A stretch of DNA of 64,000 nucleotides from an uncultured Williamsia sp. (GCF_947494875.1 NZ_CANLWM010000003.1:1-64000), one strand, 5' to 3'. Shown: positions 50,743 through 60,122, counted from the stretch's first letter. The notes: generated by a model from the sequence alone, not told the origin. Numbers and translations: made by a program.

Positions 50743-51900
50743 ATGGCCCTCACGGTCGAACCTCGCGCCCACGGTGTCCGACGCGCCCCGCGTGCGCGCG
50801 GTGCCGCGCTGGCCCCTGTGCCGGCCCCTCGTCACCGACCCGGGCTGGTGGAGACGGTCGGCACGACGATCCGCGACCGCGGATGGTGGGTCGCTCCGGT
50901 AACGGTCCTCGGCTGCGCGGTGGGATCGCGGTGGGGCAGACCCCGCGTCGGCGCCTCGCTGGGTGCGGTGTCCGCCGCGGGTGCGGCCGCGACCGTGACC
51001 GCCGTCGGGCCGCGGACACCGGTGGTGCCGGTGCGTGCGGCCGCCGACCCCGAAGTGCGCGCACCCGAGCGGCTGCGCGTCGTCGAGTTCAACGTGCACG
51101 GCGGCATGGGCGGGTCGGGCGAGTTCCTCGCGACCCCGGCGAAACTCGACCGGCTGGCGCAGGCCATCGCCGACCTCGACCCGGACGTCGTCCTGCTGCA
51201 GGAACTGGACCGGTTCGCGCTCCGGTCGAGCCTGAGCGACACCCTGTGTGCCCTCGCCCGGCGACTGCACCCGACCGGCGCGGTGATGACGGTCAACGCC
51301 GAGAAGATCTACGGCCGCCAGGAGGGTCCCGGGGTGCTCACGTTCCACGGCATCGTCCTGACCGACGCACGGACCCTGCGCATCGGCGACGCATTCGGAG
51401 ACGACTGGGCCCGTCGGGCCCGATCGGCACTGGCGGCATGGGCCGATGTCGCCGGCAGTCGATGGGGGTTGCGGCGGCGGTGGTTCCCGACGACCACCGA
51501 ACACCAGCCCCGCGGTGCCACCGACACGATGGCGGTCACGCCGCAGGGCACCGCGATCCGGATTCTCTCGGGGCATTTCAGCTCGCCGCACGACGGCGTC
51601 GACGAGGTGGCCCGCCAGGTGGCGCCCGTCCTCGACACCGTCCGGCTGTGGCCGGGGCCGACGATCCTGGGCGCCGACTTCAACACCCAGCGTGACTCGG
51701 CCGAGTACGCGGGGGAGACACGACTGGCCGCGGCCGTCGGCCTGTCCGACGCCGGTACGGGAACCCGCTCGACCAGCGATCGGGTCCTGGTCTCGGACCA
51801 TTTCCTCGTGCGTGACGCGCGCGTCGTCGACCGGCCGCAGGCAGAGCGGGCTGTCAGCGACCACTCGCCGGTCGTGGTCGATCTCGAACTGCGACCGTGA
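50743..51900 (+). CDS. endonuclease/exonuclease/phosphatase-fold protein, membrane-anchored
   Basis: 385 residues. A weakly hydrophobic segment at ~45-85 (WVAPVTVLGCAVGSRWG; VGASLGAVSAAGAAATVTAV) may anchor it. From ~105 the EEP fold shows: VVEFNVHGG, VVLLQELDRFALRSS, TILGADFNTQRDSAEY, SDHSPVVVDL at the end. Metal-dependent phosphodiesterase or phosphatase; substrate unknown. Follows the Dabb gene in the same direction and converges on the glyoxalase-fold gene with an 11-base gap. Confidence 0.75.
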   Translation: MALTVEPRAHGVRRAPRARGAALAPVPAPRHRPGLVETVGTTIRDRGWWVAPVTVLGCAVGSRWGRPRVGASLGAVSAAGAAATVTAVGPRTPVVPVRAAADPEVRAPERLRVVEFNVHGGMGGSGEFLATPAKLDRLAQAIADLDPDVVLLQELDRFALRSSLSDTLCALARRLHPTGAVMTVNAEKIYGRQEGPGVLTFHGIVLTDARTLRIGDAFGDDWARRARSALAAWADVAGSRWGLRRRWFPTTTEHQPRGATDTMAVTPQGTAIRILSGHFSSPHDGVDEVARQVAPVLDTVRLWPGPTILGADFNTQRDSAEYAGETRLAAAVGLSDAGTGTRSTSDRVLVSDHFLVRDARVVDRPQAERAVSDHSPVVVDLELRP

Positions 51901-51911
51901 CGGCGACCGAC

Positions 51912-52355
51912 TCAGCTGAGGTGAACGGTCCCGTCGGCGGCGACGCGCCAGCCGGGGTTGTGGGCGACCTCCCACACGACGCCGTTCGGGTCCCGCACGA
52001 TCGCGTGGAAGATGTCACCGAACGCGCCGTCCTCCGGGGGTGTGACGACGGTGCCGCCCGCGCCGGCCATGCGGGCAACGACCTCGTGGACCGCGTCGCG
52101 GTCGTCCACGTTGTGGGCCAGCGTCACCCCGCCGACGGTGCTGCTGGTCGCTCCGGCGACGTCGGCGGCGAACTTCTCCGCCTCGAAGAAGCCGAGCACC
52201 AGCCCACCGGCGATCTGGAAGAAGACGATCTCGTCGGGCACGTCGAGCAGTGGCTCCCACCCGAGTCCGTTCACGTAGAAGCGGCGCGCGGCGTCGAGGT
52301 CGGCGGTCGCGAGGGTCATGAAGTGCACGCGGTGATCGGTCGGGGCGCCCGTCAT
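51912..52355 (-). CDS. VOC/glyoxalase-fold protein
   Basis: 147 residues. VHFMTLATADLDAARRFYVNGLGWEPL at the N-terminus and FHAIVRDPNGVVWEVAHNPGW at the C-terminus are typical of the vicinal oxygen chelate fold. Metal-binding residues are not certain. ATG 52355; TACGGT (complement of 52362-52367) 6 bases ahead indicates a leaderless promoter. Divergent from the mug gene, whose ribosome site begins within 20 bases. Confidence 0.78.
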   Translation of the reverse strand: MTGAPTDHRVHFMTLATADLDAARRFYVNGLGWEPLLDVPDEIVFFQIAGGLVLGFFEAEKFAADVAGATSSTVGGVTLAHNVDDRDAVHEVVARMAGAGGTVVTPPEDGAFGDIFHAIVRDPNGVVWEVAHNPGWRVAADGTVHLS

Positions 52356-52383
52356 GGTGCGACCGTAGCGGGAGGGGGACGTC

Positions 52384-52974
52384 ATCGGGTTCCGTCGTGA
52401 CGAGCTGCTCGCGTACCGGGACGCGGTCGTCGACGACCTCGTCGACGACCGCTGTCGGCTGTTGTTCGTCGGGATCAACCCGAGCCTGTGGACCGCGGCG
52501 ACCGGCGCCCACTTCGCGCGGCCCGGCAACCGCTTCTATCCCGCCCTGTACCGGGGTGGTCTCGTCGACCGGCGGATCGACGCGTCGTCGGGGATGTCGG
52601 CGGCCGATCGCGAGGTGATGCTCGGAGCCGGGATCGGCATCACCAATGTCGTCGCCCGGGCCACCGCGCGGGCCGACGAACTCGCCGACGACGAGCTGCG
52701 CGCCGGTGCGCGTCGACTCGCCGAGACCGTGCGCGCGCTCGCGCCGCGCGTGGTCGCCGTCGCCGGGATCACGGCCTACCGCACCGGGTTCGGGCACCCC
52801 AGGGCGACGGTCGGCGAGCAACCGCGCGACCTCGCGGGCGCGCGGGTGTGGGTGGTCCCCAACCCCAGCGGACTCAACGCGCACGAGACCGTCGACACCC
52901 TCGCCGAGCACTACCGCGAGGCCGCCGTCGCCGCCGGACTGGCGGTCGCGGACCGGCGATACGGTGGGGCATGA
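52384..52974 (+). CDS. mug: mismatch-specific G/U-T DNA glycosylase (Mug type), unusual start
   Basis: ~196 residues. Motif A GINPSLWTAATGAHFARPGNRFY and motif B NPSGLNAHET identify the Mug family, which removes uracil from G-U (and some T from G-T) mismatches. The family's N-terminal segment (FRRDELLAYRDAVVDDL...LLFVG) is present and in frame, but between the in-frame stop at 52366 and TTG 52462 there is no ATG, GTG or TTG. A strong ribosome site GGAGGGGG (52371-52378) precedes ATC at 52384, used here as a tentative start. TTG 52462 would cut off the conserved strand. The stop overlaps the next gene. Confidence 0.72.
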   Translation: MGFRRDELLAYRDAVVDDLVDDRCRLLFVGINPSLWTAATGAHFARPGNRFYPALYRGGLVDRRIDASSGMSAADREVMLGAGIGITNVVARATARADELADDELRAGARRLAETVRALAPRVVAVAGITAYRTGFGHPRATVGEQPRDLAGARVWVVPNPSGLNAHETVDTLAEHYREAAVAAGLAVADRRYGGA

Positions 52975-53519
52975 CCGAGCAGCGCTCGACCCCGCTGGCC
53001 CCCGACCGCGCCGCCGACCTGCGTGCCGCGACGTTGACCTATCGCGACGTGGGGGCCACCCTCACCGGGCTGCCGTCGGGCTACCACCACCTCCACCACG
53101 ACGGCGTCGTCGGACAGGGCAGGCGGCGGTTCGAGCAGTGCGCCGAGGCGGTGCTCGCATGGCAGGTGCAACTGCGATCGGGTGCGCGGGTCGCGGCGAC
53201 CGACGACCCGCTGGTGGAGGGCACGGTGGCCGACGTCCTCCTCGGTCCGGGACCGCTCGGGTTGCGGGCACCGGTGCGAGTGGTGCGCGTCGTCGACGAG
53301 CCCACCCGGGCGGGATTCGTCTACGGCACCCTCCCCGGTCATCCCGAGGACGGCGAGGAGGCGTTCCTGGTCCACCTCGACCACGACGGGACCGTGCGTC
53401 TCGCGGTCACCGCGTTCTCGCGACCCGGCTCGCTGCTGACGCGGGTGGGCGGGCCGGTCGCCCGAGTCGCCCAGCGGATCATGGCCCGTCGCTACGTCGC
53501 GGCGATCAGGTCGCTGTGA
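52971..53519 (+). CDS. DUF1990 family protein
   Basis: 182 residues. LTYRDVGATLTGLPSGYHHL, then GVVGQGRRRFEQCAEAVLAWQ and GFVYGTLPGHPEDGEEAFLV are the DUF1990 signature. Function unknown. ATG 52971 overlaps the mug stop (ATGA), and TACGGT lies just upstream (52960-52965), so it may have both coupling and its own promoter. Confidence 0.75.
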   Translation: MTEQRSTPLAPDRAADLRAATLTYRDVGATLTGLPSGYHHLHHDGVVGQGRRRFEQCAEAVLAWQVQLRSGARVAATDDPLVEGTVADVLLGPGPLGLRAPVRVVRVVDEPTRAGFVYGTLPGHPEDGEEAFLVHLDHDGTVRLAVTAFSRPGSLLTRVGGPVARVAQRIMARRYVAAIRSL

Positions 53520-53550
53520 CCCGGTGTGTGGCGCGCGACATAATCACCCC

Positions 53551-54465
53551 ATGACGACGGGGCCCGAGGCGTATCCACGCGAGGACATCACGTTCGACTC
53601 CGGCGGCACCACCTGCGCCGCCTGGCTGTACCGGGCCGAGGCCGAAGACGGCGAACGCCGGCCCATCGTCGTGTTGGGGCACGGTCTCGGCGCGGTCAAG
53701 GAGATGCGGCTCGACGCCTACGCGGAGCGGTTCGCCGACGCGGGCTACCACGCCCTGGCCTTCGACTACCGCCACTTCGGCGCCAGCGGTGGCGAGCCGC
53801 GTCAACTCCTCGACATCGACCGGCAGCGCGAGGACTGGCACGCCGCCATCGCGTACGCGCGGTCGCTTCCGGGGGTCGACCCCGACCGGGTGGTCATCTT
53901 CGGGTCGTCGTTCGGTGGGGGACACGTGCTGGTGATCGCCGCGCACGACCCGCGGGTGGCCGCGGCGATCGCGCAGTGCCCGTTCACTGACGGCATCGCC
54001 TCGGCGCGCCAGAACATGGGACCGAGCTCGCTCGGCGTGATGGGCAAGGCGCTGGCCGATGCGCTGGCCGCGCGTCGCGGTCGGCCGCGGGTCATGGTGG
54101 CGCTGGCGGGTCGTCCCGGGGAGACCGCGCTCATGAACACGCCTGACGCGATGGACGGCTACCTCGCGCTGGTGCCGGAGGGGATGTCGTTCTCCGACGA
54201 GGTCGCCGCGGCCGTCGCCCTGCGCATCCCGCGGGAGAAGCCGGGCAAGGTCGCGCGGTCGGTGACGGCGCCGGTGCTGTTCGCGGTCTGCGACACCGAC
54301 TCCGTCGCGCCGGCGGCGGCGACGATCAAGCACGCCGAACGGGTGCGCAACGCGGTGATCAAGCGCTACCCGGTCGGTCACTTCGACATCTACCTCGGTG
54401 ACGCGTTCGAGACCGCGGTCGCCGACTACGTCGATTTCCTCGACGACGTCGTCGGTGGGGTCTGA
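53551..54465 (+). CDS. alpha/beta hydrolase (dienelactone hydrolase-like)
   Basis: 304 residues. VVLGHGLGAVKEMRLDAYAERFADAGYHALAFDYRHFGASGG, nucleophile elbow FGSSFGGGH (Ser about 125), Asp in VCDTDSVAP and His in PVGHFDIY form a complete triad. Resembles peptidase S15/X-Pro-type or dienelactone-type hydrolases; substrate unknown. CATAAT (53539-53544) 6 bases before ATG is the best leaderless -10 in the window. The 3' end is tandemly duplicated (see repeat). Confidence 0.83.
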   Translation: MTTGPEAYPREDITFDSGGTTCAAWLYRAEAEDGERRPIVVLGHGLGAVKEMRLDAYAERFADAGYHALAFDYRHFGASGGEPRQLLDIDRQREDWHAAIAYARSLPGVDPDRVVIFGSSFGGGHVLVIAAHDPRVAAAIAQCPFTDGIASARQNMGPSSLGVMGKALADALAARRGRPRVMVALAGRPGETALMNTPDAMDGYLALVPEGMSFSDEVAAAVALRIPREKPGKVARSVTAPVLFAVCDTDSVAPAAATIKHAERVRNAVIKRYPVGHFDIYLGDAFETAVADYVDFLDDVVGGV

Positions 54466-54490
54466 GTCGACGTCGTGGGTGGGGTCTGAC
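54444..54490 (+). repeat. tandem ~24-bp repeat at the end of the hydrolase gene
   Basis: CGACGTCGTCGGTGGGGTC at 54444 is repeated almost exactly at 54468 (CGACGTCGTGGGTGGGGTC), and a partial third copy begins near 54493. The unit includes the stop codon, so the stop is duplicated in the spacer. Looks like a replication-slippage duplication. Confidence 0.7.
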
Positions 54491-54532
54491 GCCGACGTCG
54501 TGATGTCGCGCAGGTCGGCGGGTCGTCCCGCG

Positions 54533-54538
54533 TACGGT
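54533..54538 (+). promoter_or_regulatory. candidate -10 box for secA2
   Basis: TACGGT at 54533-54538, giving a ~58-base leader with AGGAG at 54588-54592, 10 bases before the GTG at 54603. Confidence 0.45.
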
Positions 54539-54602
54539 GGGGGCGGCCACGGGGCGCGGGGCGGGCAGGTCCCCGTGCACGTCGAACAGGAGTGATCGGT
54601 CA

Positions 54603-57011
54603 GTGGGCAAGCTCTCGAACCGGATGTGGCGGATGCTGGGCGCGCAGGCGACGCGCAACCAGTCGAAGTCGGTCGCACTGATCGCCAAGGCCGCCACCCA
54701 CGACGACTGGGCCGCGGGGCTGTCCGACGACGAGTTCGCGGGGGCGGCGGAGAAGCTCGACATCACCGATCCCGCCGGCGACGACCGCGCGCGCTACATC
54801 GCCCTGGTGCGCGAGGGCGCCGAACGTTCCCTGCAGATGCGACCGTTCGACGTGCAGCTTCAAGGTGCGCTGCGCCTGCTCGAGGGCGACATCGTCGAGA
54901 TGGCGACCGGTGAGGGCAAGACGCTCTCGGGTGCGATCGCGGCCGTCGGCTACGTCCTGCTCGGCCGCCGCGTGCACGTCATCTCCGTCAACGACTACCT
55001 CGCCACCCGTGACGCGTCGTGGATGAAGCCGCTGTTCGATCTGTTCGACATGTCCTCGGGGTCGGTGTCGGAGTCGTCGACGAAGGACGAGCGACGTACC
55101 GCCTACGCCGCGGACATCACCTACGCGTCGGTGAACGAGATCGGCTTCGACGTCCTGCGCGACCAGCTCGTGACCCGCGAGGAGGACCTGGTCTCCCCGA
55201 CGCCGGACGTCGCGATCATCGACGAGGCCGACTCGGTGCTCGTCGACGAGGCGCTGGTTCCGCTCATCCTCGCCGGCGCGACGACCGGCGAGGTGCCCGA
55301 CAAACCGATCCACGACACCGTCGCCAAGCTGCGGAAGAACCACTACGAGATCGACACCGAGGGCCGCAACGTCTTCCTCACCGAGGAGGGCGCGGAGTTC
55401 GTCGAGGCCGAGCTCGGCGGCATCGACCTGTACTCCGAGGAGCACGTCGGCACGACGCTGGTGCACGTGAACATCGCGATGCACGCGCACATCCTCGTCG
55501 AGCGCGACGTCCACTACATCGTCCGCGACGGTGGCGTGCACCTGATCAACTCCTCCCGCGGCCGCGTCGCGCAGCTGCAGCGGTGGCCTGACGGCCTGCA
55601 GGCTGCTGTGGAGATGAAAGAGGGCCTGGCGCAGACCGATTCGGGCGAGGTCATCGACACGATGACCGTGCAGGCGCTGATCGGCCGGTACCCGACGGTG
55701 TGCGGCATGACGGGTACCGCTCTGGCCGCCGGTGAGCAGTTCCGTCAGTTCTACGAGCTCGCCGTCTCCCAGATCCCGCCGAACACCGACAACGTCCGTG
55801 TCGACGAGCCCGACCGCGTCTACGACACCAAGTTCCACAAGGCCGAGGCGATCGTCGAGTTCGTGAAGGAGATCCACGAGACCGGTCAGCCGGTGCTCAT
55901 CGGCACCCACGACGTGGCCGAGTCCGAGGAGTTGGCACTGCTCCTGGAACGCGCAGGGGTCACGAGCGTCGTCCTCAACGCGAAGAACGACGCCGAGGAG
56001 GCGGTCATCATCGCCGAGGCCGGCGCGCTCGACGCCGTGACCGTGTCGACGCAGATGGCCGGTCGTGGCACCGACATCAAGCTCGGCGGCACCCGCGGCG
56101 AGAAGGACGGGAAGTCCACGGGCGCCCGCGATCAGATCGTCGAGCTCGGCGGGCTCTGTGTCGTCGGGACCGGCCGCCACGACACCGAACGTCTCGACAA
56201 CCAGCTGCGGGGACGTGCCGGCCGTCAGGGCGACCCCGGCCGCAGCGTGTTCTTCTCGTCGCTGCAGGACCCGGTGGTCACCAAGAACCTGTCGTTCAAG
56301 CGGGACCCGGAGTCGGAGAACGAGGACGGCTCCATGGGGGAGCGCGGCATCGAGCTCATCGAGCAGGCGCAGCGCGTCGCCGAGGGCATCATGCTGGAGC
56401 TGCACGCGAACACCTGGCGCTACAACAAGCTGGTGAACCAGCAGCGCGACATCGTCGTGAAGCGGCGCATGGAGGTCCTCACCACCGACATCGCGCTGGA
56501 GGAACTGGAGAAGTCCGAACCCGAGCGCTACGCCGAGTTGACCGGCACCGCGACGTCGTCGGACCCCTCCGACACGTCATCCGGCGACGACGCGGACGGG
56601 ACGGCCGCCGAGGCGTCCTCGGTCGCGGTCAAGACCGATCCGGTGCCGCGGGACGTGCTCGTGCAGGCGGCGCGGGAGATCGCGCTGTACCACCTCGACC
56701 GCGCCTGGGCCGACCACCTCGCCTTCGTCGCCGACGTCCGCGCCAGCATCCACCTGCGCTCGATCGGTCGGCAGAGCCCTCTCGACGAGTTTCACAAGCT
56801 GATCCTCGACGCCTTCGCGACCCTGCCCGCCGAGGCGGTCGAGAAGGCACGCACCACATTCCGCGAGGCGACCATCACCGCCGACGGTGTCGACCTCGAG
56901 GGCGCCGACCTGCGTCGCTCGACGACGACGTGGACCTACATGGTCCACGACAACCCGTTCGCCTCCGGCGGGGCGAAGACGCTGCAGGGGATCATCGGCG
57001 TCTTCCGCTGA
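54603..57011 (+). CDS. secA2: accessory preprotein translocase ATPase SecA2
   Basis: 802 residues, matching mycobacterial SecA2 (about 808) and shorter than SecA1 because it lacks the long C-terminal linker and zinc finger. Walker A in [12 protein letters not shown] (about 100), [10 protein letters not shown], Walker [42 protein letters not shown]. Exports a subset of proteins in mycobacteria. An acidic Ser/Asp-rich insertion near 660-685 ([16 protein letters not shown]) is unusual. GTG 54603; pgsA2 follows after 36 bases, the mycobacterial order. Confidence 0.92.
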   Translation: MGKLSNRMWRMLGAQATRNQSKSVALIAKAATHDDWAAGLSDDEFAGAAEKLDITDPAGDDRARYIALVREGAERSLQMRPFDVQLQGALRLLEGDIVEMATGEGKTLSGAIAAVGYVLLGRRVHVISVNDYLATRDASWMKPLFDLFDMSSGSVSESSTKDERRTAYAADITYASVNEIGFDVLRDQLVTREEDLVSPTPDVAIIDEADSVLVDEALVPLILAGATTGEVPDKPIHDTVAKLRKNHYEIDTEGRNVFLTEEGAEFVEAELGGIDLYSEEHVGTTLVHVNIAMHAHILVERDVHYIVRDGGVHLINSSRGRVAQLQRWPDGLQAAVEMKEGLAQTDSGEVIDTMTVQALIGRYPTVCGMTGTALAAGEQFRQFYELAVSQIPPNTDNVRVDEPDRVYDTKFHKAEAIVEFVKEIHETGQPVLIGTHDVAESEELALLLERAGVTSVVLNAKNDAEEAVIIAEAGALDAVTVSTQMAGRGTDIKLGGTRGEKDGKSTGARDQIVELGGLCVVGTGRHDTERLDNQLRGRAGRQGDPGRSVFFSSLQDPVVTKNLSFKRDPESENEDGSMGERGIELIEQAQRVAEGIMLELHANTWRYNKLVNQQRDIVVKRRMEVLTTDIALEELEKSEPERYAELTGTATSSDPSDTSSGDDADGTAAEASSVAVKTDPVPRDVLVQAAREIALYHLDRAWADHLAFVADVRASIHLRSIGRQSPLDEFHKLILDAFATLPAEAVEKARTTFREATITADGVDLEGADLRRSTTTWTYMVHDNPFASGGAKTLQGIIGVFR

Positions 57012-57047
57012 GCCCGGCCCGGTTGGCGGTGTGACAGGCTGAGCAGC

Positions 57048-57665
57048 ATGGAATCCGACGGCTCCACGCGGGCACCGGGATCGAGCGAACCGGTGCTGTC
57101 CGATCGGATCGTCACGGTGCCCAACGCGCTGAGCCTGCTGCGTCTGGTCCTGGTCCCGGTCTTCGTGTGGCTGTTGGTGTTCGAGCACGCCTACGCGTGG
57201 TCGTTCGTCGTCCTGCTGGTCTCCGGGGCGTCGGACTGGGCCGACGGGAAGCTCGCGCGACTGCTGAACCAGTCGTCGTCGCTCGGTGCGCTGCTCGATC
57301 CCGCAGCCGACCGGATCTACATGATCGTCATCCCGATCTGCCTGGGGCTGCGCGACATCGTCCCGTGGTGGTTGATCGGGATCCTCATCGGCCGGGACCT
57401 GTTGCTGCTGGCCGCGGTTCCGATCCTGCGCACGCGGGGGCTGACGGCGCTGCCGGTGACCTACGTGGGCAAGGCGGCGACGTTCTCCCTGATGTACGGG
57501 TTCCCGTTCGTGCTCGGCGGACAGATCGACAACTGGCTCGGAGACGTGTTCCACCCGATCGGATGGGCGTTCCTCATCTGGGGGACGGGCATGTACGTGT
57601 GGTCCTTCGTGCAGTACTGGTGGCAGGCGGTGCTCGTCGTCCGACGAGTGCCGCGGGCACGATAG
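57048..57665 (+). CDS. pgsA2: CDP-alcohol phosphatidyltransferase (PgsA2-like)
   Basis: 205 residues, about five membrane helices. The CDP-alcohol transferase motif D-x2-DG-x2-AR-x8-G-x3-D-x3-D is complete in DWADGKLARL...GALLDPAADR (about 65-90). Named after the mycobacterial gene in the same place; whether it makes PG, cardiolipin or another lipid is not settled by sequence. CAGGCT (57035-57040) 7 bases ahead suggests its own leaderless start. Confidence 0.87.
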   Translation: MESDGSTRAPGSSEPVLSDRIVTVPNALSLLRLVLVPVFVWLLVFEHAYAWSFVVLLVSGASDWADGKLARLLNQSSSLGALLDPAADRIYMIVIPICLGLRDIVPWWLIGILIGRDLLLLAAVPILRTRGLTALPVTYVGKAATFSLMYGFPFVLGGQIDNWLGDVFHPIGWAFLIWGTGMYVWSFVQYWWQAVLVVRRVPRAR

Positions 57666-57668
57666 GGT
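57663..57668 (+). promoter_or_regulatory. leaderless -10 box of gcvH
   Basis: TAGGGT lies exactly 7 bases before the GTG at 57676, partly inside the end of pgsA2. No ribosome site is present, so gcvH is probably translated from a leaderless mRNA. Confidence 0.6.
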
Positions 57669-57675
57669 TCACGGC

Positions 57676-58080
57676 GTGAGTGAGATCGAGGTCCCCGGGA
57701 ACCTGCGCTACACCGTCGAACACGAGTGGATCGAGCAGCTCGGACCCGACCGTGTCCGGGTCGGGATCACCGCCTACGCACAGGATCAGCTCGGCGACGT
57801 CGTGTTCGTCCAGCTGCCCGCCGTCGACGACGACGTGACGTCCGGGGAGTCCTTCGCCGAGGTCGAGTCGACCAAGAGCGTCTCCGACATCTACGGCCCG
57901 CTCGAGGGATCGGTCGCGGCCGTCAACGACGCGTTGGAGAGCACGCCGGAACTGGTGAACTCCGCGCCGTACGGCGACGGTTGGCTCATCGAGATCGCCG
58001 TGTCCGAGGGCACCGACCTCGATGCGGTGTTGGGTGACCTGCTCGACGCCGACGGCTACCGCAAGGTCATCGACAGCTGA
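57676..58080 (+). CDS. gcvH: glycine cleavage system H protein
   Basis: 134 residues. Lipoyl carrier that shuttles the aminomethyl group between GcvP, GcvT and Lpd. YTVEHEWIE start, GITAYAQDQLGDVVFVQLP, lipoyl-lysine in EVESTKSVSDIYGP (about 65), NDALESTPELVNSAPYGDGWL. Full length. No glycine riboswitch precedes it, unlike gcvP downstream. Confidence 0.95.
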   Translation: MSEIEVPGNLRYTVEHEWIEQLGPDRVRVGITAYAQDQLGDVVFVQLPAVDDDVTSGESFAEVESTKSVSDIYGPLEGSVAAVNDALESTPELVNSAPYGDGWLIEIAVSEGTDLDAVLGDLLDADGYRKVIDS

Positions 58081-58138
58081 TCTGACGGGGGCCCGGCAGG
58101 GTACGGTCAGTTGGGCACGAGCGGACCCCGGGAGCACC

Positions 58139-58228
58139 CGACGCGGACCACCACCGCGTCGGCAGGCACCCCGGCCGCCGGGGATCACCACGGACAACCG
58201 GGTCGACACGCGCCACCGCCGTCGACCC
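58139..58228 (+). promoter_or_regulatory. three consecutive hairpins in the garA leader
   Basis: Perfect stems: CGACGCGG/CCGCGTCG (58139-58161), CCCCGG/CCGGGG (58169-58183), GGGTCGAC/GTCGACCC (58200-58228). They fill the 200-base gap between gcvH and garA. A TACGGT box at 58102-58107 could start a ~170-base structured leader. One of the stems may be the gcvH terminator. Confidence 0.5.
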
Positions 58229-58280
58229 GACACGCGCGACCTGCATCGACAGGTCACGAGAACCCGAGAAGGAGTGGTTG

Positions 58281-58739
58281 GTGAGCGACAACGAGAAGGA
58301 CTACGACGCGCCCGTGGAGACGACGTCGGTCTTCCGCGCCGATTTCATCAAGGAACTCGACGCTTCCGGGGGATCGACGACCGAGACCGCCGAGGCCGCC
58401 GTCGAACGTCTCTCGCCGGGCACCGCGCTGCTCGTCGTCAAGCGTGGACCGAACGCCGGGTCGCGCTTCCTCCTCGACCAGACCACCACGTCGGCGGGTC
58501 GTCACCCCGACAGCGACATCTTCCTCGACGACGTGACCGTGTCCCGTCGTCACGCGGAGTTCCGTCTCGCGGACAACGAGTTCCAGGTCGTCGACGTCGG
58601 CAGCCTCAACGGCACCTACGTGAACCGGGAGCCCGTGGACTCCGCGGTCCTCGCGAACGGTGACGAGGTGCAGATCGGCAAGTTCCGTCTCGTGTTCCTC
58701 AGCGGCCCCTCCGGCGACGGATCGTCGGCGGCCGGGTAA
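58281..58739 (+). CDS. garA: FHA-domain regulator GarA (OdhI)
   Basis: 152 residues. N-terminal VETTSVFRADF holds the two adjacent Thr that PknG and PknB phosphorylate in mycobacteria. The FHA domain (about 50-140) has SAGRHPDSDIFLDDVTVSRRH and VVDVGSLNGTYVNR. Unphosphorylated GarA inhibits 2-oxoglutarate dehydrogenase and glutamate dehydrogenase and activates glutamate synthase; phosphorylation makes it fold on itself. GTG 58281 with GAAGGAG 7 bases ahead. The MerR gene follows after 6 bases. Confidence 0.94.
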   Translation: MSDNEKDYDAPVETTSVFRADFIKELDASGGSTTETAEAAVERLSPGTALLVVKRGPNAGSRFLLDQTTTSAGRHPDSDIFLDDVTVSRRHAEFRLADNEFQVVDVGSLNGTYVNREPVDSAVLANGDEVQIGKFRLVFLSGPSGDGSSAAG

Positions 58740-58745
58740 CCGCTC

Positions 58746-59498
58746 GTGACCGCGCCGTCCACCGGTGGCGGGGCCGCCCGTCCGGGTGGTCGGTCGGGAT
58801 CCGACGAGGGGTCGATGTCCATCGGCGCAGTCCTCGACCGGCTCCGTCCGGATTTCCCCGACGTCACCATCTCGAAGATCCGCTTCCTCGAGGCGGAGGG
58901 GCTGATCACCCCGGAACGATCCCCGTCGGGGTATCGGCGGTTCACCGCCGACGACTGCGAACGGTTGCGGTTCGTCCTGACGGCCCAGCGGGATCGCTAT
59001 CTCCCCCTCAAGGTCATCAAGGACCAGCTCGACGCCATCGACCGCGGGGAACGGGTCGACCCCGGCACACCCCGGCTGCTGTCGACGGCGCGCTCCTGGG
59101 TTGCGCCGGCGATGGACTTCGAGAGCTCGGGTGGCCGCGTGTCGCGCGAGGCGCTCATCGACCGCACCGGGGCCGACGCCGAGTTCGTCGCCGAACTGCT
59201 GTCCGCCGGCCTGCTCAGCGCCGGACCGGGTGGGTTCTTCGACGAGGACGCCGTCCGTCTGGTCGAGGCTGCCGCCGCGCTCGCGGACTACGGGCTCGAG
59301 GCACGGCATCTGCGCGCGTTCAAGGTCTCGGCGGACCGGGAGGCGGGCCTGGTCGCCCAGATCGCCAACCCGATCGCGAAGAGCAAGGGTGCCGGTGCCC
59401 GCGACCGGGCCGAGGAACTCACGCGTGAGGTGGCCGCACTCACCGTCACCCTGCACACACAGTTGGTGAAAGCCGCTGTGCGCGATGCCCTGGACTGA
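58746..59498 (+). CDS. MerR-family transcriptional regulator (Rv1828-like)
   Basis: 250 residues. MerR helix-turn-helix: [43 protein letters not shown] (about 25-67). A long helical C-terminal part follows. The gene next to garA in mycobacteria encodes a relative whose DNA-binding has been studied. GTG 58746, 6 bases after garA, so likely co-transcribed. Effector unknown. Confidence 0.88.
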   Translation: MTAPSTGGGAARPGGRSGSDEGSMSIGAVLDRLRPDFPDVTISKIRFLEAEGLITPERSPSGYRRFTADDCERLRFVLTAQRDRYLPLKVIKDQLDAIDRGERVDPGTPRLLSTARSWVAPAMDFESSGGRVSREALIDRTGADAEFVAELLSAGLLSAGPGGFFDEDAVRLVEAAAALADYGLEARHLRAFKVSADREAGLVAQIANPIAKSKGAGARDRAEELTREVAALTVTLHTQLVKAAVRDALD

Positions 59499-59621
59499 CT
59501 CCACGCACGCCCCGGTGGTCCGCGCCCGTGAGGTGTAGCGTCGATCCTGATCGACCGGCCCGTTCGCGTGCCGGTCGGTGCTGTTCGACAGGTGCGTCGA
59601 TCGTCAGGCGGGAGAGTGACC

Positions 59622-60122
59622 ATGGGTGAGATGCACGTCGTCGGGATCCGCGTGGAACCCCCACAGGGCCAGCCTGTCCTGCTCCTCCGCGAGGTCGACG
59701 GAGAGCGCTACCTGCCGATCTGGATCGGGCAGAGCGAGGCCGCGTCGATCGCCCTGAAGCAGAAGGGTGTCGAACCGCCCCGCCCCCTCACCCACGATCT
59801 GATCGTCAACCTGGTGTCCGCCTTCGGGCAGGAACTGGTCGAGGTGCGCATCGTCGACATGCAGGAGGGCACCTTCTACGCCGAGATGATCTTCGGCGGC
59901 GAGTTGCGCGTGTCGGCGCGTCCGTCGGATGCGGTCGCCGTCGCGATGCGTGCCGAGGTGCCGATCATCGCCGAGGAGGACGTCCTCGCCGAGGCGGGTC
60001 TGGTCATCCCCGACGAGGAGTCCTCGGACTCCGAGGAGGTCAAGGAGGACGAGGTCGAGAAGTTCAAGGAGTTCCTCGACAACATCTCGCCCGACGACTT
60101 CAAGGCCTCAGGCGGAGCCTGA
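59622..60122 (+). CDS. DUF151 bifunctional nuclease family protein
   Basis: 166 residues. MHVVGIRVEPPQGQPVLLLREVDGERYLPIWIGQSEAASIAL and ARPSDAVAVAMRAEVPI are the DUF151 signature. Acidic C-terminus (EESSDSEEVKEDEVEKFKEFL). A nuclease activity is proposed for the family. ATG 59622 with GGGAGAG ahead. Its own promoter is possible: TAGCGT at 59536-59541, plus hairpin GACCGGC/GCCGGTC (59553-59576) in the leader. Confidence 0.85.
   Translation: MGEMHVVGIRVEPPQGQPVLLLREVDGERYLPIWIGQSEAASIALKQKGVEPPRPLTHDLIVNLVSAFGQELVEVRIVDMQEGTFYAEMIFGGELRVSARPSDAVAVAMRAEVPIIAEEDVLAEAGLVIPDEESSDSEEVKEDEVEKFKEFLDNISPDDFKASGGA

Noticed and set aside
54600-56405. 601-codon minus-strand open frame
   Set aside because: Antisense to secA2, whose motifs are complete on the plus strand.
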